Shown here: in pieces, positions 33,002-42,381 of the stretch
Numbering within the stretch: position 1 is the stretch's first letter
Layout: every line of letters begins with the position of its first letter
Origin: JAGNLA01 sp964639885
Lineage (GTDB): Bacteria; Caldisericota; Caldisericia; JAAYUI01
Assembly (NCBI GenBank): GCA_964639885.1
Contig: CAZXEH010000012.1
Location: 1-57,345, forward strand
Direction of reading: 5' to 3'
Length of the DNA stretch: 57,345 bases
Notes under the pieces: model-generated
What the model was told of the DNA's origin: nothing
Seen by the model: only the letters and a program-made list of their open reading frames with translations
Database searches by the model: none
Made by a program: the position numbers and the translations under genes

Positions 33002-33226
33002 ATGTGCCTTGGAATTCCGGCAAAGATTGTCGAAGTTGACGGGTTGGACGCTGTCGGGCAGATGGCTGGCGTGAATCGTGCCATCAGGCTTGACATGCTC
33101 CCGGAAGCAAAGATTGGCGACTATGTGATCGTTCACACCGGTTTCGCCATTGAAACGGTGACAGAGACTGAGGCAATGGAGATTCTTGAAACGATTGAGG
33201 CGGCGTATGGCGGAATCCCGGTCTGA
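33002..33226 (+). CDS. hypC: Hydrogenase maturation chaperone HypC
   Basis: HypC is a small chaperone that, with HypD, carries the Fe(CN)2CO group to the hydrogenase large subunit. The 74-residue product begins with the signature MCLGIPAKIVE, whose Cys2 is essential in the family, and has the central VNRAIRLDMLPEAKIGDYVIVHTGFAIE pattern. An SD (AGGAGG) precedes the ATG. Its end overlaps hypD by 20 bases. Confidence 0.96.
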   Translation: MCLGIPAKIVEVDGLDAVGQMAGVNRAIRLDMLPEAKIGDYVIVHTGFAIETVTETEAMEILETIEAAYGGIPV

Positions 33227-34289
33227 CCAGATAAAGGAACTCATCGCAAAAATACAGCTTCACACCGACAAAAAACCCCAGACACTCATGGAAGTCTGTG
33301 GGACCCACACACACGCAATATTTGCAACGGGCGCAAGATCGCTTATGCCCAAAAACCTGAAAATCATCTCCGGGCCAGGCTGTCCTGTGTGCGTCACATC
33401 GCAGGAAGATATCGACAAGATGATCGCCATATCGGAAATTCAAGGTGTTGCCGTATGCACATTCGGCGACATGCTCAAGGTTCCTGGTACGGTTTCGTCG
33501 CTCTCACATTCAAAATCAAAAGGGTTTGATGTCAGGATAATGTACTCGCCCTTCGATGTTGTTTCATGGGCTGAGCATGAGCCTGACAAAACATTTGTGC
33601 TGGTGGGCATTGGTTTTGAGACCACAACTCCGGGTTTTGCAGCAACGCTTATTGAGGCAAAGAAGAGAAACCTGAAAAACCTCCTGCATCTTTGCCTTCA
33701 CAAGACAGTCCCAATGGCGCTTGTCGCCCTTGCCAACTCAACTGAAGTCAAAATCGACGGGCTGATCCTCCCGGGTCACGTTTCGGCGATAATCGGCATA
33801 GCCCCTTACCAGTTTCTTGCTCAAGTGTACAAAATTCCTGGTGTTGTCATGGGTTTTGAAGGTTTTGACATTGTCACCGGCGTTGAATCGCTCACCGAAA
33901 TGATTGCCGAGGGTAAACCGTCGATAAAAAACCAATACACAAGGGTGGTCAAAGACATTGGCAACCCCAAAGCAAGAGAGATAGTTGCCCAGGTTTTTGA
34001 AGACTGCGACGCAAACTGGCGCGGGCTTGGCATGATTCCGGCGTCTGGATTGAAACACAAAAAAGAATTTCATGATTTCGATGTTTTAAACCGCTATAAA
34101 GTTGAAACGCCGGACTCGGCGGAACCAAAAGGGTGCATCTGCGGAAAAGTCATCATCGGAGCAAAAACCCCAAACGAATGCCCCTTGTTTGACAAGGTGT
34201 GCACTCCGTCAAATCCGGTTGGCCCGTGCATGGTTTCAGGCGAAGGCACATGCAGCGCATACTTCAGGTATGCCAGGATGGCAAAATGA
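33207..34289 (+). CDS. hypD: Hydrogenase maturation protein HypD
   Basis: HypD is the Fe-S protein on which the Fe(CN)2CO moiety is assembled. The 360-residue product has the expected MEVCGTHTHAI, the GPGCPVCVT motif, GFETTTPGFA, the H-P-G-HVSAI loop, and a C-terminal Cys set (CICGKVIIG...CPLFDKVCTP...GPCMVSGEGTC). The ATG at 33207 is chosen because GAGG lies six bases before it; a TTG at 33186 is less likely. The stop overlaps the hypE start (ATGA). hypA and hypB are not in this window. Confidence 0.95.
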   Translation: MAESRSDQIKELIAKIQLHTDKKPQTLMEVCGTHTHAIFATGARSLMPKNLKIISGPGCPVCVTSQEDIDKMIAISEIQGVAVCTFGDMLKVPGTVSSLSHSKSKGFDVRIMYSPFDVVSWAEHEPDKTFVLVGIGFETTTPGFAATLIEAKKRNLKNLLHLCLHKTVPMALVALANSTEVKIDGLILPGHVSAIIGIAPYQFLAQVYKIPGVVMGFEGFDIVTGVESLTEMIAEGKPSIKNQYTRVVKDIGNPKAREIVAQVFEDCDANWRGLGMIPASGLKHKKEFHDFDVLNRYKVETPDSAEPKGCICGKVIIGAKTPNECPLFDKVCTPSNPVGPCMVSGEGTCSAYFRYARMAK

Positions 34290-35278
34290 ACGACGTATTC
34301 AAACTTTCCGAGGGTGGTGGCGGCGGAGACTCAAGGCTTTTGATCAAGCGTTTGCTTGAGTGCCTTGGGAATGAGACTCTGTGCAAGCTGGATGATTCGG
34401 GCGTGATCGGCTTTGAAGGCAGAAACCTTGCCATGACAACCGACGGCTTCGTTGTCAAACCAATCTTTTTCCCAGGCGGAGACATTGGGAAGCTCTCGGT
34501 TTGCGGAACGCTCAACGATCTGGCTGTGATGGGTGCAAAACCTCTCGCCATCTCGCTTGCTTTGATAATCGCTGAAGGATTCCCAAAGGAACAGTTTGAA
34601 AAAATCCTTGCCTCGATAAAGGAAACTTTGGGTCAAGTGCCAGTTGTCACGGGTGACACCAAGGTTGTTGAATCATCTGCCGCCGATGGGATTTTCATCA
34701 CGACAACAGGCATTGGTGTTCAGATAGCCAGTCCAAGCGGGACAAAAGTCAGATCTGGCGATGCATTGATCGTTACAGGGTCAATTGGCAGGCACGGCGC
34801 TTGCATCATGGCTTCGAGGAATGACCTGGGTTTTGCCGGTCAGCTAACCTCGGATGTAAAACTTCTGGCGCCATCGGTTATGCCGCTTTTTGAAGAATTT
34901 GGCGACAAAATCCACGCCTGCCGCGACATCACGAGGGGTGGCCTCTCGGCCATGCTTCACGAATTTTCTGAAAGCTCTGGTGTTGGCATGGAAATTTCTG
35001 AGACAGCCATTCCAGTCGACCCGGATGTGAGAGGCTTGTGTCTGGCTCTGGGGCTTGATCCGCTGCATCTTGCCTGTGAGGGGCGGGCTTTGCTTGCCGT
35101 TGATGAAACGATAAAAGACGCAGTAATCGACAGACTCACAAGTCTTGGAGAAAAAAGAGTATCCCACGTCGGCAACGCAACTACGGACCACAAATCCTAC
35201 GTTTATCTGACTACAAAAATTGGTGGAAAAAGGATTCTCGAACCCCCACAAGGCGAGATGCTACCAAGAATCTGCTAG
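34286..35278 (+). CDS. hypE: Hydrogenase maturation protein HypE
   Basis: HypE accepts the carbamoyl group from HypF on its C-terminal Cys and dehydrates it to a thiocyanate. The 330-residue product is an AIR synthase-like ATPase with LSEGGGGGDSRLLI near the N-terminus, MTTDGFVVKPIFFPGGDIGKLSVCGTLNDLAVMGA, VTGDTKVVE and the diagnostic C-terminal PRIC. The ATG at 34286 overlaps the hypD stop and has AGGA upstream. The gene converges on ruvX, with the two stop codons sharing CTAG at 35275-35278, and no terminator lies between them. Confidence 0.95.
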   Translation: MNDVFKLSEGGGGGDSRLLIKRLLECLGNETLCKLDDSGVIGFEGRNLAMTTDGFVVKPIFFPGGDIGKLSVCGTLNDLAVMGAKPLAISLALIIAEGFPKEQFEKILASIKETLGQVPVVTGDTKVVESSAADGIFITTTGIGVQIASPSGTKVRSGDALIVTGSIGRHGACIMASRNDLGFAGQLTSDVKLLAPSVMPLFEEFGDKIHACRDITRGGLSAMLHEFSESSGVGMEISETAIPVDPDVRGLCLALGLDPLHLACEGRALLAVDETIKDAVIDRLTSLGEKRVSHVGNATTDHKSYVYLTTKIGGKRILEPPQGEMLPRIC

Positions 35279-35709
35279 GCCAACTCCTGAGGGTCGTCAA
35301 ACCCTCTCGGCGTCGTCCTTTCAAGGTAGCGTGAGAGAATAAGCTGCGCCTCGAAGGCGTCCTTTTTGTCTCTCATTTTTTTGTCGGATTTGCCAAGCTC
35401 GTGTCCGATTCGCCTGATTTCCTGAGAGGTCATGCGCTCATCCTCAAGCTCAACCGGAAGCGTTGTCGATTTCTTCAGAGCTCCCAGAAACTCATCCACT
35501 CTTTTTGTCGAGTCCGTCACGGTTTCATTGAACGGGTAACCAAGCACTATAAGCCCAGCCTTTTTCTCTGAGCAGATTTTCAGGATTGCTTCAACACCGT
35601 TTTGCAGGCTTGATTTTTGGATGATTCCAACCGGAAACGAGAAAATGCCGTCAGGAGACCAGGCTACACCAATATTTTTTGAGCCGTAGTCGATTGCCAC
35701 AATCACCAT
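35275..35709 (-). CDS. ruvX: RuvX/YqgF-type Holliday junction resolvase-like protein
   Basis: YqgF-family proteins are RNase H-fold nucleases implicated in pre-16S rRNA 5'-end processing and, by fold, in Holliday junction cleavage. The 144-residue product has the first-strand motif VAIDYGSKNIGVAWS with the catalytic Asp, LIVLGYPFNETVTDSTKRV, the DERMTSQE motif and a final KKDAFEAQLILSRYL with the last acidic residue. The start ATG at 35709 overlaps the upstream stop (TGATG). It is the last gene of the alaS unit. Confidence 0.92.
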   Translation of the reverse strand: MVIVAIDYGSKNIGVAWSPDGIFSFPVGIIQKSSLQNGVEAILKICSEKKAGLIVLGYPFNETVTDSTKRVDEFLGALKKSTTLPVELEDERMTSQEIRRIGHELGKSDKKMRDKKDAFEAQLILSRYLERTTPRGFDDPQELA

Positions 35710-36644
35710 CAGATGACCCTCAGGCAGTGGAGCGGACAGGAGCCTGTGCAGTAGGTGCAAACGATGCATTTATCGTGGTCGATGTGCGCTTTACCGTCTG
35801 AAACGCTGATGGCTTCCTGCGGGCAATTTTCCACGCACACACCACAGCCTTCGCACCAAAACGAAACAAGCATTTTCCTGACAACTTTCGGTTCGGGGAC
35901 ATCGGGAATCTTGCCTTCGAAGAGGTCACAATTGAAATCGACCTCGTTGATGTGTTTCATGCCGACAGCCACAGAGTGCGCATAAGGAAAATCGATGGCG
36001 TATTTGAGGCTTTCGGTGGCTCGGTTAAGCAGTTTGCCACCGCCAAGCACTTTCATCAAATAGACACCTTTGCCGGCCTTCCAGGCATTATGGAGTTCCT
36101 CCTCCATCTGTGCCTGTGTTCCGTCCTTGATGCCGTAGCCCTCGATGTTAAACATGGAAAACACGCACTCAAGCTCCCTGTAGATGCGCATAAGGCGTGT
36201 GATTTCGATTGTGTGGGTTGAAACGCCGACAGCTTTAATCAGCCCGCGCCTCTTGTAATCAAGCAAAACCTCGAGAGCGCGCCAGTGACCCTTGAGTGTG
36301 AGAGCCGTTTCCTGCTCGTGCAGGAGGAAGATTGGTATCACGTCGAGCTTCATCTGCCTGAGCGCTTTTTCAACTGATGCAACCATCTTTTCCGGTGTTT
36401 CGGAATAGGATTTTGTAGCGATGACGGCTTCATGCCTTATGTGGTTTGGCAGGGCGCCGATGTGGCTTTGGGAGTCATAAAGTTCGGCTGTGTCAAAGAA
36501 ATTTATACCCCTGTCCCACGCGTGCCTCATCACATCAACGCCGTCGTTAACTGTCAGGCTTGCCTGCAATGGCCCCATGGTCAGGGTTCCAAGGCAAAGA
36601 TGGCTTACTTCAAGCCCTGTCGTGCCAAAGGGGGTGCGTTTCAT
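35709..36644 (-). CDS. Aldo/keto reductase with C-terminal [4Fe-4S] ferredoxin domain
   Basis: The 311-residue product has an aldo/keto reductase barrel starting with RTPFGTTGLEVSHLCLGT, the catalytic-site pattern GINFFDTAELYDSQ (Asp and Tyr visible) and IFLLHEQE in place of the usual Leu-His-x-Pro. Near the C-terminus comes a two-cluster ferredoxin domain: CEGCGVCVENCP and CIVCTYCTGSCP. Such fused enzymes occur in anaerobes; the substrate is unknown. The ATG at 36644 overlaps the alaS stop (ATGA), so upstream in-frame codons reading into alaS are not coding here. Confidence 0.9.
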   Translation of the reverse strand: MKRTPFGTTGLEVSHLCLGTLTMGPLQASLTVNDGVDVMRHAWDRGINFFDTAELYDSQSHIGALPNHIRHEAVIATKSYSETPEKMVASVEKALRQMKLDVIPIFLLHEQETALTLKGHWRALEVLLDYKRRGLIKAVGVSTHTIEITRLMRIYRELECVFSMFNIEGYGIKDGTQAQMEEELHNAWKAGKGVYLMKVLGGGKLLNRATESLKYAIDFPYAHSVAVGMKHINEVDFNCDLFEGKIPDVPEPKVVRKMLVSFWCEGCGVCVENCPQEAISVSDGKAHIDHDKCIVCTYCTGSCPLHCLRVI

Positions 36645-39244
36645 CCCAGCAGGTTTTTCATCTCCAGCTCGATTGTGGAGAGTACCTGGTCGGCTGACTC
36701 TGGAGCGATTCCACCGGCCTGGCCAAGGTCTGGCTTTCCGCCACCCTTGAAACCGCAGATTGAACCGACTTTTGTGACCAGTTTTCCGCAATGGAAGTTG
36801 TTGTAGGGGATTCCCTTGCTGAGGATGCAAAGGTAGCATTTGTCGCCAAGCTTTGAGAGGATTGCAGAGACTCCGTGGTCAAAGGCTTCAAGCGAGAAGT
36901 CGGCGACCAGTCGTGCGCCTTCCATGTCGAAACCGTCGGCTCTTGCGATGATGACGTTTGTTGAGCCGAACCGCTTGGCAAGCGCTTCCGCCTGTTCCGA
37001 ATGAATCTTTGCAAGGCTGGAGATCAGGGCTTTGTTGCGCTTTGTGGTTTCGTCAAGCTGACCGATCATGAACTCGACTTTTTCAAGCGCCTGTCTTGAG
37101 CCAGCACCGAGAAGAGTGCCTATTTTATCGAGCTTTTCTTCCTCTTCCTGGATGTGTCTTATTGCCTTGCCTGCAACTTTTGCCTCAATGCGCCTGAGGT
37201 TTGCGCCAATGGAAGACTCTGAAACGATTTTGAATGTTCCGATCTCGCCTGTCGAACCAACGTGGCAACCACCGCAGAATTCCATCGAAACCTGTGGAAT
37301 GTCGACAACGCGAACCCTCGAGCCGTATTTTTCACCAAACAGCGCCACAGCGCCTTTTTTCTTTGCTTCCTCGATGTCATATTCGTTTACGTCGAGGCAG
37401 ACGTTTGACTGTACCTGTTCGTTTACGAACCGTTCAATCTGCTGGAGGTCTTCGGGTTTGATCTCGCCTGTGTGGGTGAAATCGAACCTCAGCTCCTCGT
37501 CGCCAACCCATGAGCCGGCCTGTGCAGCATGATCGCCAAGGATCGACTTGAGGCCGGAATGGAGCAGGTGGGTGGCCGTGTGTGCCCTGGTGATATTTTT
37601 TCTGCGTGCTGCATCGACCCTGAGCGTGATCTGGTCGCCAACCTTGATTGTACCCCTGATGATCTTTGCCTTGTGGAGAATGAGGCCGTCAACGGGGGTC
37701 GTTGTGTCAATTATCTGGAGTTCGCAGCCATCGTTGAATGCCGTGCCTGTGTCGCCGATCTGTCCGCCTTTTTCGGCGTAGAACGGTGTTTGGGAGACAG
37801 TGAACGAAACCAGCTGATGGTCAGCCATTGCCTGAGGCACCGATCCCTGACTGGTCATGATTCCGAGGACTTTGGAGGTGTGCTCGAGCTTGTCGAAACC
37901 GACAAAGTTTGAGGCTCCGGTTTCATCCCTGAATGCGATGAGTGCTGTTGAGCGTTCAAACTCTTTTTGGCCGGAGTAGGATTTCCTGCCCCTCTCCTTC
38001 TGAGCTTCAAGTTCTGCCTTAAATCCTTCCTCGTCGAGCTTTACGCCCTCTTCCTCTGCAACCTCGCGGGTGAGGTCGATGGGGAAGCCATAGGTGTCGT
38101 AGAGCTTGAAGATGGTCGGGCCGGAAAGCAGACCGCCCTTTTCCTTTATCTTTGCTATTTCCTCACCGATTATCTGAAGACCCATGGCAAGGGTTGAGTG
38201 GAACTGGGCTTCTTCGGTTGTGAGAATTTTCACGACCGCCTCTTTTCGTTCGGTCAGGAACGGGTAGGCGGAGCAGTAGTTGTCAATGACGGATGGGACA
38301 AGCTCGGAGAGGAATGCGTTTTCTATTCCGACTTTTCTGCCTGCGAGCGCTGCTCTTCTGATCAGGCGTTTGAGGATGTAGCCCCTGCCGTCGTTTGCCG
38401 GAAACACACCGTCTGAGATCATGAAAACACAAGCCCTGATGTGGTCGCAGATGAGATTTTTCCTGTTTTGGGCAGCGTCTTTCGGGGCAATACCGTTAAG
38501 CACATCCATTATTGGCGTGAAGAGGTCGGTTTCCATTGAAGACCTGACACCTTGTGAGACGGCTGAGATGCGCTCAAGACCAGCGCCGGTGTCAATGTTT
38601 TTCCTTGGAAGCGGAGCCCTTGAACCATCAGCCTTTGCATCAAACTGAGTGAAGACCACGTTCCAGAGTTCAAGGAAGCGCCTGCCTTCAGAGTCAAAGA
38701 TGCCATCTTTCATTGGAATGGGCTTGCCTGGTTCAAAGTCAAAATAGATTTCCGAGTCTGGCCCGCAAGGACCAACATCACCCATCATCCAGAAATTGCT
38801 TGGATCAAACTGGATTTGTTCCGGTTTCAGCCCAACCTTTTTCCAAATTTCGATTGACTCGTCGTCTTCAGGGTTGACAGTGACCAAAAGCTGGCCAGCC
38901 GGCAGTCCCACAACCTTTGTCAGGTATTCCCATGCCCAGGGGATTGCATCTGTCTTGAAATAGTCTCCGATTGAAAAATTTCCGAGCATTTCAAAGAATG
39001 TATGGTGGAAAGGCGATTTGCCAACGTTGTCGATGTCGTTTGTGCGAACGCACCTCTGGACGCTGACGAGCCTTGAGCTGATCGGCTTTCTCTCGCCTGT
39101 AAAGTAAGGTTTGAGTGGAACCATGCCTGCAAGTGTGAACATGATGGTTGGATCCTGCGGGATGAGTGAGGCGCCTTCAAGTCTGTAATGGCCGCGATCA
39201 CCGAAAAATGATAAAAACGATTCACGAATTTCCTGAGATTTCAT
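36641..39244 (-). CDS. alaS: Alanyl-tRNA synthetase
   Basis: AlaRS charges tRNA-Ala. The 867-residue product is full length. The class II catalytic domain starts with IRESFLSFFGDRGH, with motif 2 around RCVRTNDIDNVG. The editing domain shows the metal-binding HTATH and CGGCH (with C/H partners), and the C-terminal domain has the Gly-rich KGGGKPDLGQAGG. It follows sepF on the same strand and overlaps the aldo/keto reductase gene by four bases. Confidence 0.97.
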   Translation of the reverse strand: MKSQEIRESFLSFFGDRGHYRLEGASLIPQDPTIMFTLAGMVPLKPYFTGERKPISSRLVSVQRCVRTNDIDNVGKSPFHHTFFEMLGNFSIGDYFKTDAIPWAWEYLTKVVGLPAGQLLVTVNPEDDESIEIWKKVGLKPEQIQFDPSNFWMMGDVGPCGPDSEIYFDFEPGKPIPMKDGIFDSEGRRFLELWNVVFTQFDAKADGSRAPLPRKNIDTGAGLERISAVSQGVRSSMETDLFTPIMDVLNGIAPKDAAQNRKNLICDHIRACVFMISDGVFPANDGRGYILKRLIRRAALAGRKVGIENAFLSELVPSVIDNYCSAYPFLTERKEAVVKILTTEEAQFHSTLAMGLQIIGEEIAKIKEKGGLLSGPTIFKLYDTYGFPIDLTREVAEEEGVKLDEEGFKAELEAQKERGRKSYSGQKEFERSTALIAFRDETGASNFVGFDKLEHTSKVLGIMTSQGSVPQAMADHQLVSFTVSQTPFYAEKGGQIGDTGTAFNDGCELQIIDTTTPVDGLILHKAKIIRGTIKVGDQITLRVDAARRKNITRAHTATHLLHSGLKSILGDHAAQAGSWVGDEELRFDFTHTGEIKPEDLQQIERFVNEQVQSNVCLDVNEYDIEEAKKKGAVALFGEKYGSRVRVVDIPQVSMEFCGGCHVGSTGEIGTFKIVSESSIGANLRRIEAKVAGKAIRHIQEEEEKLDKIGTLLGAGSRQALEKVEFMIGQLDETTKRNKALISSLAKIHSEQAEALAKRFGSTNVIIARADGFDMEGARLVADFSLEAFDHGVSAILSKLGDKCYLCILSKGIPYNNFHCGKLVTKVGSICGFKGGGKPDLGQAGGIAPESADQVLSTIELEMKNLLG

Positions 39245-39270
39245 TTTTGCTGCTCTTTCTTTTTATAAGA

Positions 39271-39699
39271 CTAGTCGAGGCTGTCCAGAGACTTTGAATG
39301 GGAGCCTTCGTCCCAAACCCTTAATCTTTCTGATGAAACGGCCACATTTTTGGTTGCGAACAAGAACACGTTTTTGCCTACTTTCTCCACCATACCGTCG
39401 AGAGCGTAGACTGCGCCTGATGCAAAGTCGATGAATCTTCTGGCAACTTCCTTGTCTGTGTCTTCGAAGTTTGCCATGATTGGTCTGCCCTGTTTGAGCG
39501 AATCAACTGCTTTTCTTGCCTCGTCGAAGCTTGATGGGGAGGTGACCACCACCGTGAGTTTGCCAAGCGAGGTCATTATCTGGCCTTCCGCTTTTCTGGA
39601 TTCCTTGACAGGGGTCTCCTCAATCTCAGGCTCCTGCCTTTCAATCTCCTCCTCGTCGGAGAGTCCCAGAATGTTTTTGAACCAGTCACCGATGCCCAT
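39271..39699 (-). CDS. sepF: Cell division protein SepF
   Basis: SepF anchors FtsZ to the membrane and bundles it. The 142-residue product has the N-terminal amphipathic membrane-targeting helix (MGIGDWFKNILGL), an acidic linker, and the SepF core (VVVTSPSSFDEARKAVDSLKQGRPIMANFED...RRFIDFASGAVYALDG). The ATG at 39699 is preferred because GGAGG lies eight bases upstream. It overlaps the 3' end of yggS by 14 bases, the usual ftsZ-yggS-sepF order. Confidence 0.94.
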   Translation of the reverse strand: MGIGDWFKNILGLSDEEEIERQEPEIEETPVKESRKAEGQIMTSLGKLTVVVTSPSSFDEARKAVDSLKQGRPIMANFEDTDKEVARRFIDFASGAVYALDGMVEKVGKNVFLFATKNVAVSSERLRVWDEGSHSKSLDSLD

Positions 39700-40047
39700 A
39701 ACCACCTCCAAAAAGGATGCGTCCGAGCCTCAGGAGAGTGGCGCCACAGGCAATGGCGGTCTCAAAATCACCGCTCATGCCGTAGCAACGCTCCATCCTT
39801 GCGCCCGAAATCCGCTCGCACTCGCTGGCAAGACTGTCAGCTTTCAAAAAGATATTTTCAATTATTTTATCCTGTGCGTCAACAGGAGCCATTGTAAATA
39901 CGCCTGACAGTTTTAGATGTTCAGTTTTCCTGATGAAATCAGCGAGTTCACCGAAAGCCTCCAGGTTGACCCCGGATTTTTGCTCTTCACTGCTGATGTT
40001 TACTTCAATCATCACAGGCAAAATTTTTGTTGCCTTTTCATCAAGCA
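39686..40047 (-). CDS. yggS: YggS/PLPBP pyridoxal-phosphate homeostasis protein, 5' part lost in gap
   Basis: The C-terminal ~120 residues of a YggS-family PLP-binding protein are present: LPVMIEVNISSEEQKSGV, a central LSGVFTMAP, then MERCYGMSGDFETAIACGATLLRLGRILFGG. The last block corresponds to the phosphate-binding SMGMS...G region. The N-terminal ~100 residues, including the PLP lysine, should lie in the N gap at 40048-40147. The neighbours (ftsZ upstream, sepF downstream) match the common bacterial gene order. Confidence 0.9.
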
Positions 40048-40147
40048 NNNNNNNNNNNNNNNNNNNNNNNNNNNNNNNNNNNNNNNNNNNNNNNNNNNNN
40101 NNNNNNNNNNNNNNNNNNNNNNNNNNNNNNNNNNNNNNNNNNNNNNN
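40048..40147. other. Assembly gap (100 N)
   Basis: Exactly 100 N between the FtsZ core and the YggS C-terminal half. The missing yggS codons alone need about 300 bases, plus the ftsZ tail, so the real gap is larger than 100 bases. Confidence 0.95.
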
Positions 40148-41157
40148 CCGATGTCGCCTTCCTTGATGGTTGTCGGTGTGCGGAGTTTCATTGATGCCTG
40201 TCTGGAATCGAAGCCTGTTGCGATGACGATTACTTTGAGCTGATCTTCCATGGTCGGGTCGATGACTGCGCCCCAGACGATGTTTGCCTTTGGATCAACA
40301 TTCTTGTTGACATAGCGGGCGACTTCGTTTGCTTCGCCAATCTTGAAGTCCTTGCCACCGATTACGTTGCACAGCAAGCCTTTTGCGCCTTCAAGCGACT
40401 GGTCGAGGAGCGGTGAAGTGATAGCGGCCATTGCAGCTTCTTCTGCCCTGTTCTCACCCCTGCCGACACCGATGCCCATCCAGGCTGTTCCGGCTTCCTT
40501 CATGATGGTTTTGACATCGGCGAAGTCAACGTTTACAAGACCTGGAACTGTGATGATGGTTGTTATTCCTTCAACGGCCTGTCTCAATACTTCGTCGACC
40601 ATTGTGAAAGCCTCTGTAAGGCTGGTGTTTTTGTTTGCTGCATCAAAAAGCCTGTCGTTGTTGATTGTGATCATTGCGTCAACCTTGTCGCGGAGTTTGG
40701 AGATGCCGTTTTCTGCAACGTCAGCCCTTCTCTCACCTTCAAAGCTGAACGGCCTTGTGACGATGCTGATGGTGAGTGCGCCAAGATCCCTTGCGATCTG
40801 TGCAATTATTGGGGTTGCACCTGTGCCTGTTCCACCGCCCATGCCGGCTGTGAGGAAAATCAGGTTTGCACCCGAGAGCATCTCTGCGATGATGTCCTTG
40901 CTCTCTTCCGCAGCCTTCTCACCAATGTCTGGCAGCGATCCTGAACCAAGACCCCTTGTGACTCTTGGACCTATCTGTATCTTTGTTGGCGCAAGCGACA
41001 TACGGAGCGCCTGAGTATCAGTGTTTATCGAGATGAATTCGCAACCTTCAAGCCCGGCCTCGATCATGCGGTTGATGGCGTTGTTGCCGCCGCCGCCGAT
41101 TCCGACAACTTTTATGACTGCATTTGTGCCTTCCCAGACATCGAATGCGTTGCTCAT
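40148..41157 (-). CDS. ftsZ: Cell division GTPase FtsZ, 3' end lost in gap
   Basis: FtsZ is the tubulin-like GTPase of the division ring. The first 336 residues are present, with the nucleotide-binding motifs IKVVGIGGGGNNAINRM, the tubulin signature GGGTGTGATP, VTRPFSFEG, and the T7 region NVDFADVKTIM. The C-terminal linker and the FtsA/SepF-binding peptide are missing in the gap. The ATG at 41157 follows an AGG about seven bases upstream. The neighbours ftsQ and sepF support a compact division cluster. Confidence 0.96.
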
Positions 41158-41220
41158 GTTTCAACCTGCCTTTCAGACTAACCATTCTACAAACAATTGC
41201 CGATGTTTCAACAATAATCT

Positions 41221-42069
41221 CTATTGGACGGACGTCACCTGGTATGGGATGTCAGCCTTGATAACCATAGGAAATGCCTTTTTTTCAAGCTTCAAGCCTT
41301 CAAGCAGAAGGGCCACCGAGCCAAATTTCACATCCATGTTGGCGTCGTCACCTAATACTATCAGTGACCCCTGGGTGGTTTTGGCATAAATTCCCGCCAC
41401 ATTTTCCAGATAAACCCTCTTGGTTGCTGAAGGAAGAGGCACTCCTGAGGCTTGGGCCGAAAACGATTTTGGAGCCACAAGACAGAATGTTCTTCCGTTA
41501 CCAAACTGCACAAACTCGCGTTTGTTGAGCATCACTTCAGTGATTGTTGCCGGGAAGCTCTTCCGAGTTTTGAGCACTTCAGCAATACATGGCTGTAGAA
41601 GTTCAGCGTATTCCGATTTTGGAAGGATGTCCTCGTTGCCGGTTGGATCGACATACTTGACAGAAAGCACGACCGGGGCGTTGTCTGGTGGTGACCCTTC
41701 GATGAAGTTTCCGAGCACATCAACCTTTATTCGGTCAGAGCCATAATTGATGACGAAGAAATCTTTCTTTTCAGTCACAACAACTGTTGCCTGGAAGAAA
41801 AAACCTTTTCTTATCTCGATTTTTTCAACCAATGGGCCAAGCATTTTGGTTGCGTCGGTAAACTGTGAGTTCGCTGTGGGCACCATGCCCATGACAAGCT
41901 TGGACTGGACGTACTTTGCCACCTTATCAACCTGCACGCGTTCGCACCCCTCATAGTTCACCTTTGAGAAGGGAACCAGGGGTGGAACGAAGGACAGGAA
42001 AAGAAAAAGCACCAAAAGCATGCCAAGAACCAACGGCACGGCTTTCAGTATCGACGCGTAAGCCCTCAT
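41221..42069 (-). CDS. ftsQ: FtsQ/DivIB-like division protein
   Basis: FtsQ links the division ring to septal peptidoglycan synthesis. The 282-residue product has a single N-terminal membrane helix (about 11-30) followed by a POTRA-like domain (FSKVNYEGCERVQVDKVAKYVQSKL...) and a beta domain (VEKIEIRKGFFFQATVVVTEKKDFFVIN...VDVLGNF), as in FtsQ. Sequence conservation is low, but position directly before ftsZ supports the call. The ATG at 42069 has no SD; a strong TTGACA/TATATT promoter ends eight bases upstream. Confidence 0.85.
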   Translation of the reverse strand: MRAYASILKAVPLVLGMLLVLFLFLSFVPPLVPFSKVNYEGCERVQVDKVAKYVQSKLVMGMVPTANSQFTDATKMLGPLVEKIEIRKGFFFQATVVVTEKKDFFVINYGSDRIKVDVLGNFIEGSPPDNAPVVLSVKYVDPTGNEDILPKSEYAELLQPCIAEVLKTRKSFPATITEVMLNKREFVQFGNGRTFCLVAPKSFSAQASGVPLPSATKRVYLENVAGIYAKTTQGSLIVLGDDANMDVKFGSVALLLEGLKLEKKAFPMVIKADIPYQVTSVQ

Positions 42070-42077
42070 ATTTTCTC

Positions 42078-42105
42078 AATATAACGTGGGTCACCAGCCT
42101 GTCAA
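42078..42105 (-). promoter_or_regulatory. ftsQ promoter, predicted leaderless
   Basis: On the minus strand: consensus TTGACA (42100-42105), 16-base spacer, TATATT (42078-42083), eight bases, ATG at 42069. No SD. It drives the ftsQ-ftsZ unit. Confidence 0.6.
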
Positions 42106-42315
42106 TAAGGTGGCGACCGGTTTTGACTGATTTTCACAAAACAAATATTGTGCAATCCTTCCGAATTCCCGTTAATTCGTTTGAAATGAACAAAGATGCT
42201 TGAAAGCTGGATTTTAATTATGGAAAAACAGAAAATCCAGTCCCAATTTGGGGTTTTATGGATTCATTTTTCATAATCATTAAATCAGAAATTAATATAT
42301 TGTAAATAACAAATA

Positions 42316-42354
42316 CCGAACATTCTTTCGGGTCTGTTTTGAATCGATACAGAC
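42316..42354 (-). terminator. Tandem hairpins after ftcd
   Basis: On the minus strand, GTCTGT/ACAGAC (42332-42354) is followed by CCGAA/TTCGG (42316-42331) and then TATTTGTTATTT. These lie 28 bases after the ftcd stop and may end its operon. The rest of 42106-42315 shows no gene. Confidence 0.4.
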
Positions 42355-42381
42355 TCAAAAAGTTGGAGAATGCTGATAAAT

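Noticed and set aside
36645..36839. Upstream extension of the aldo/keto reductase
   Set aside because: It is the alternate frame of alaS; the ATG at 36644 overlaps the alaS stop and starts the conserved RTPFG motif.
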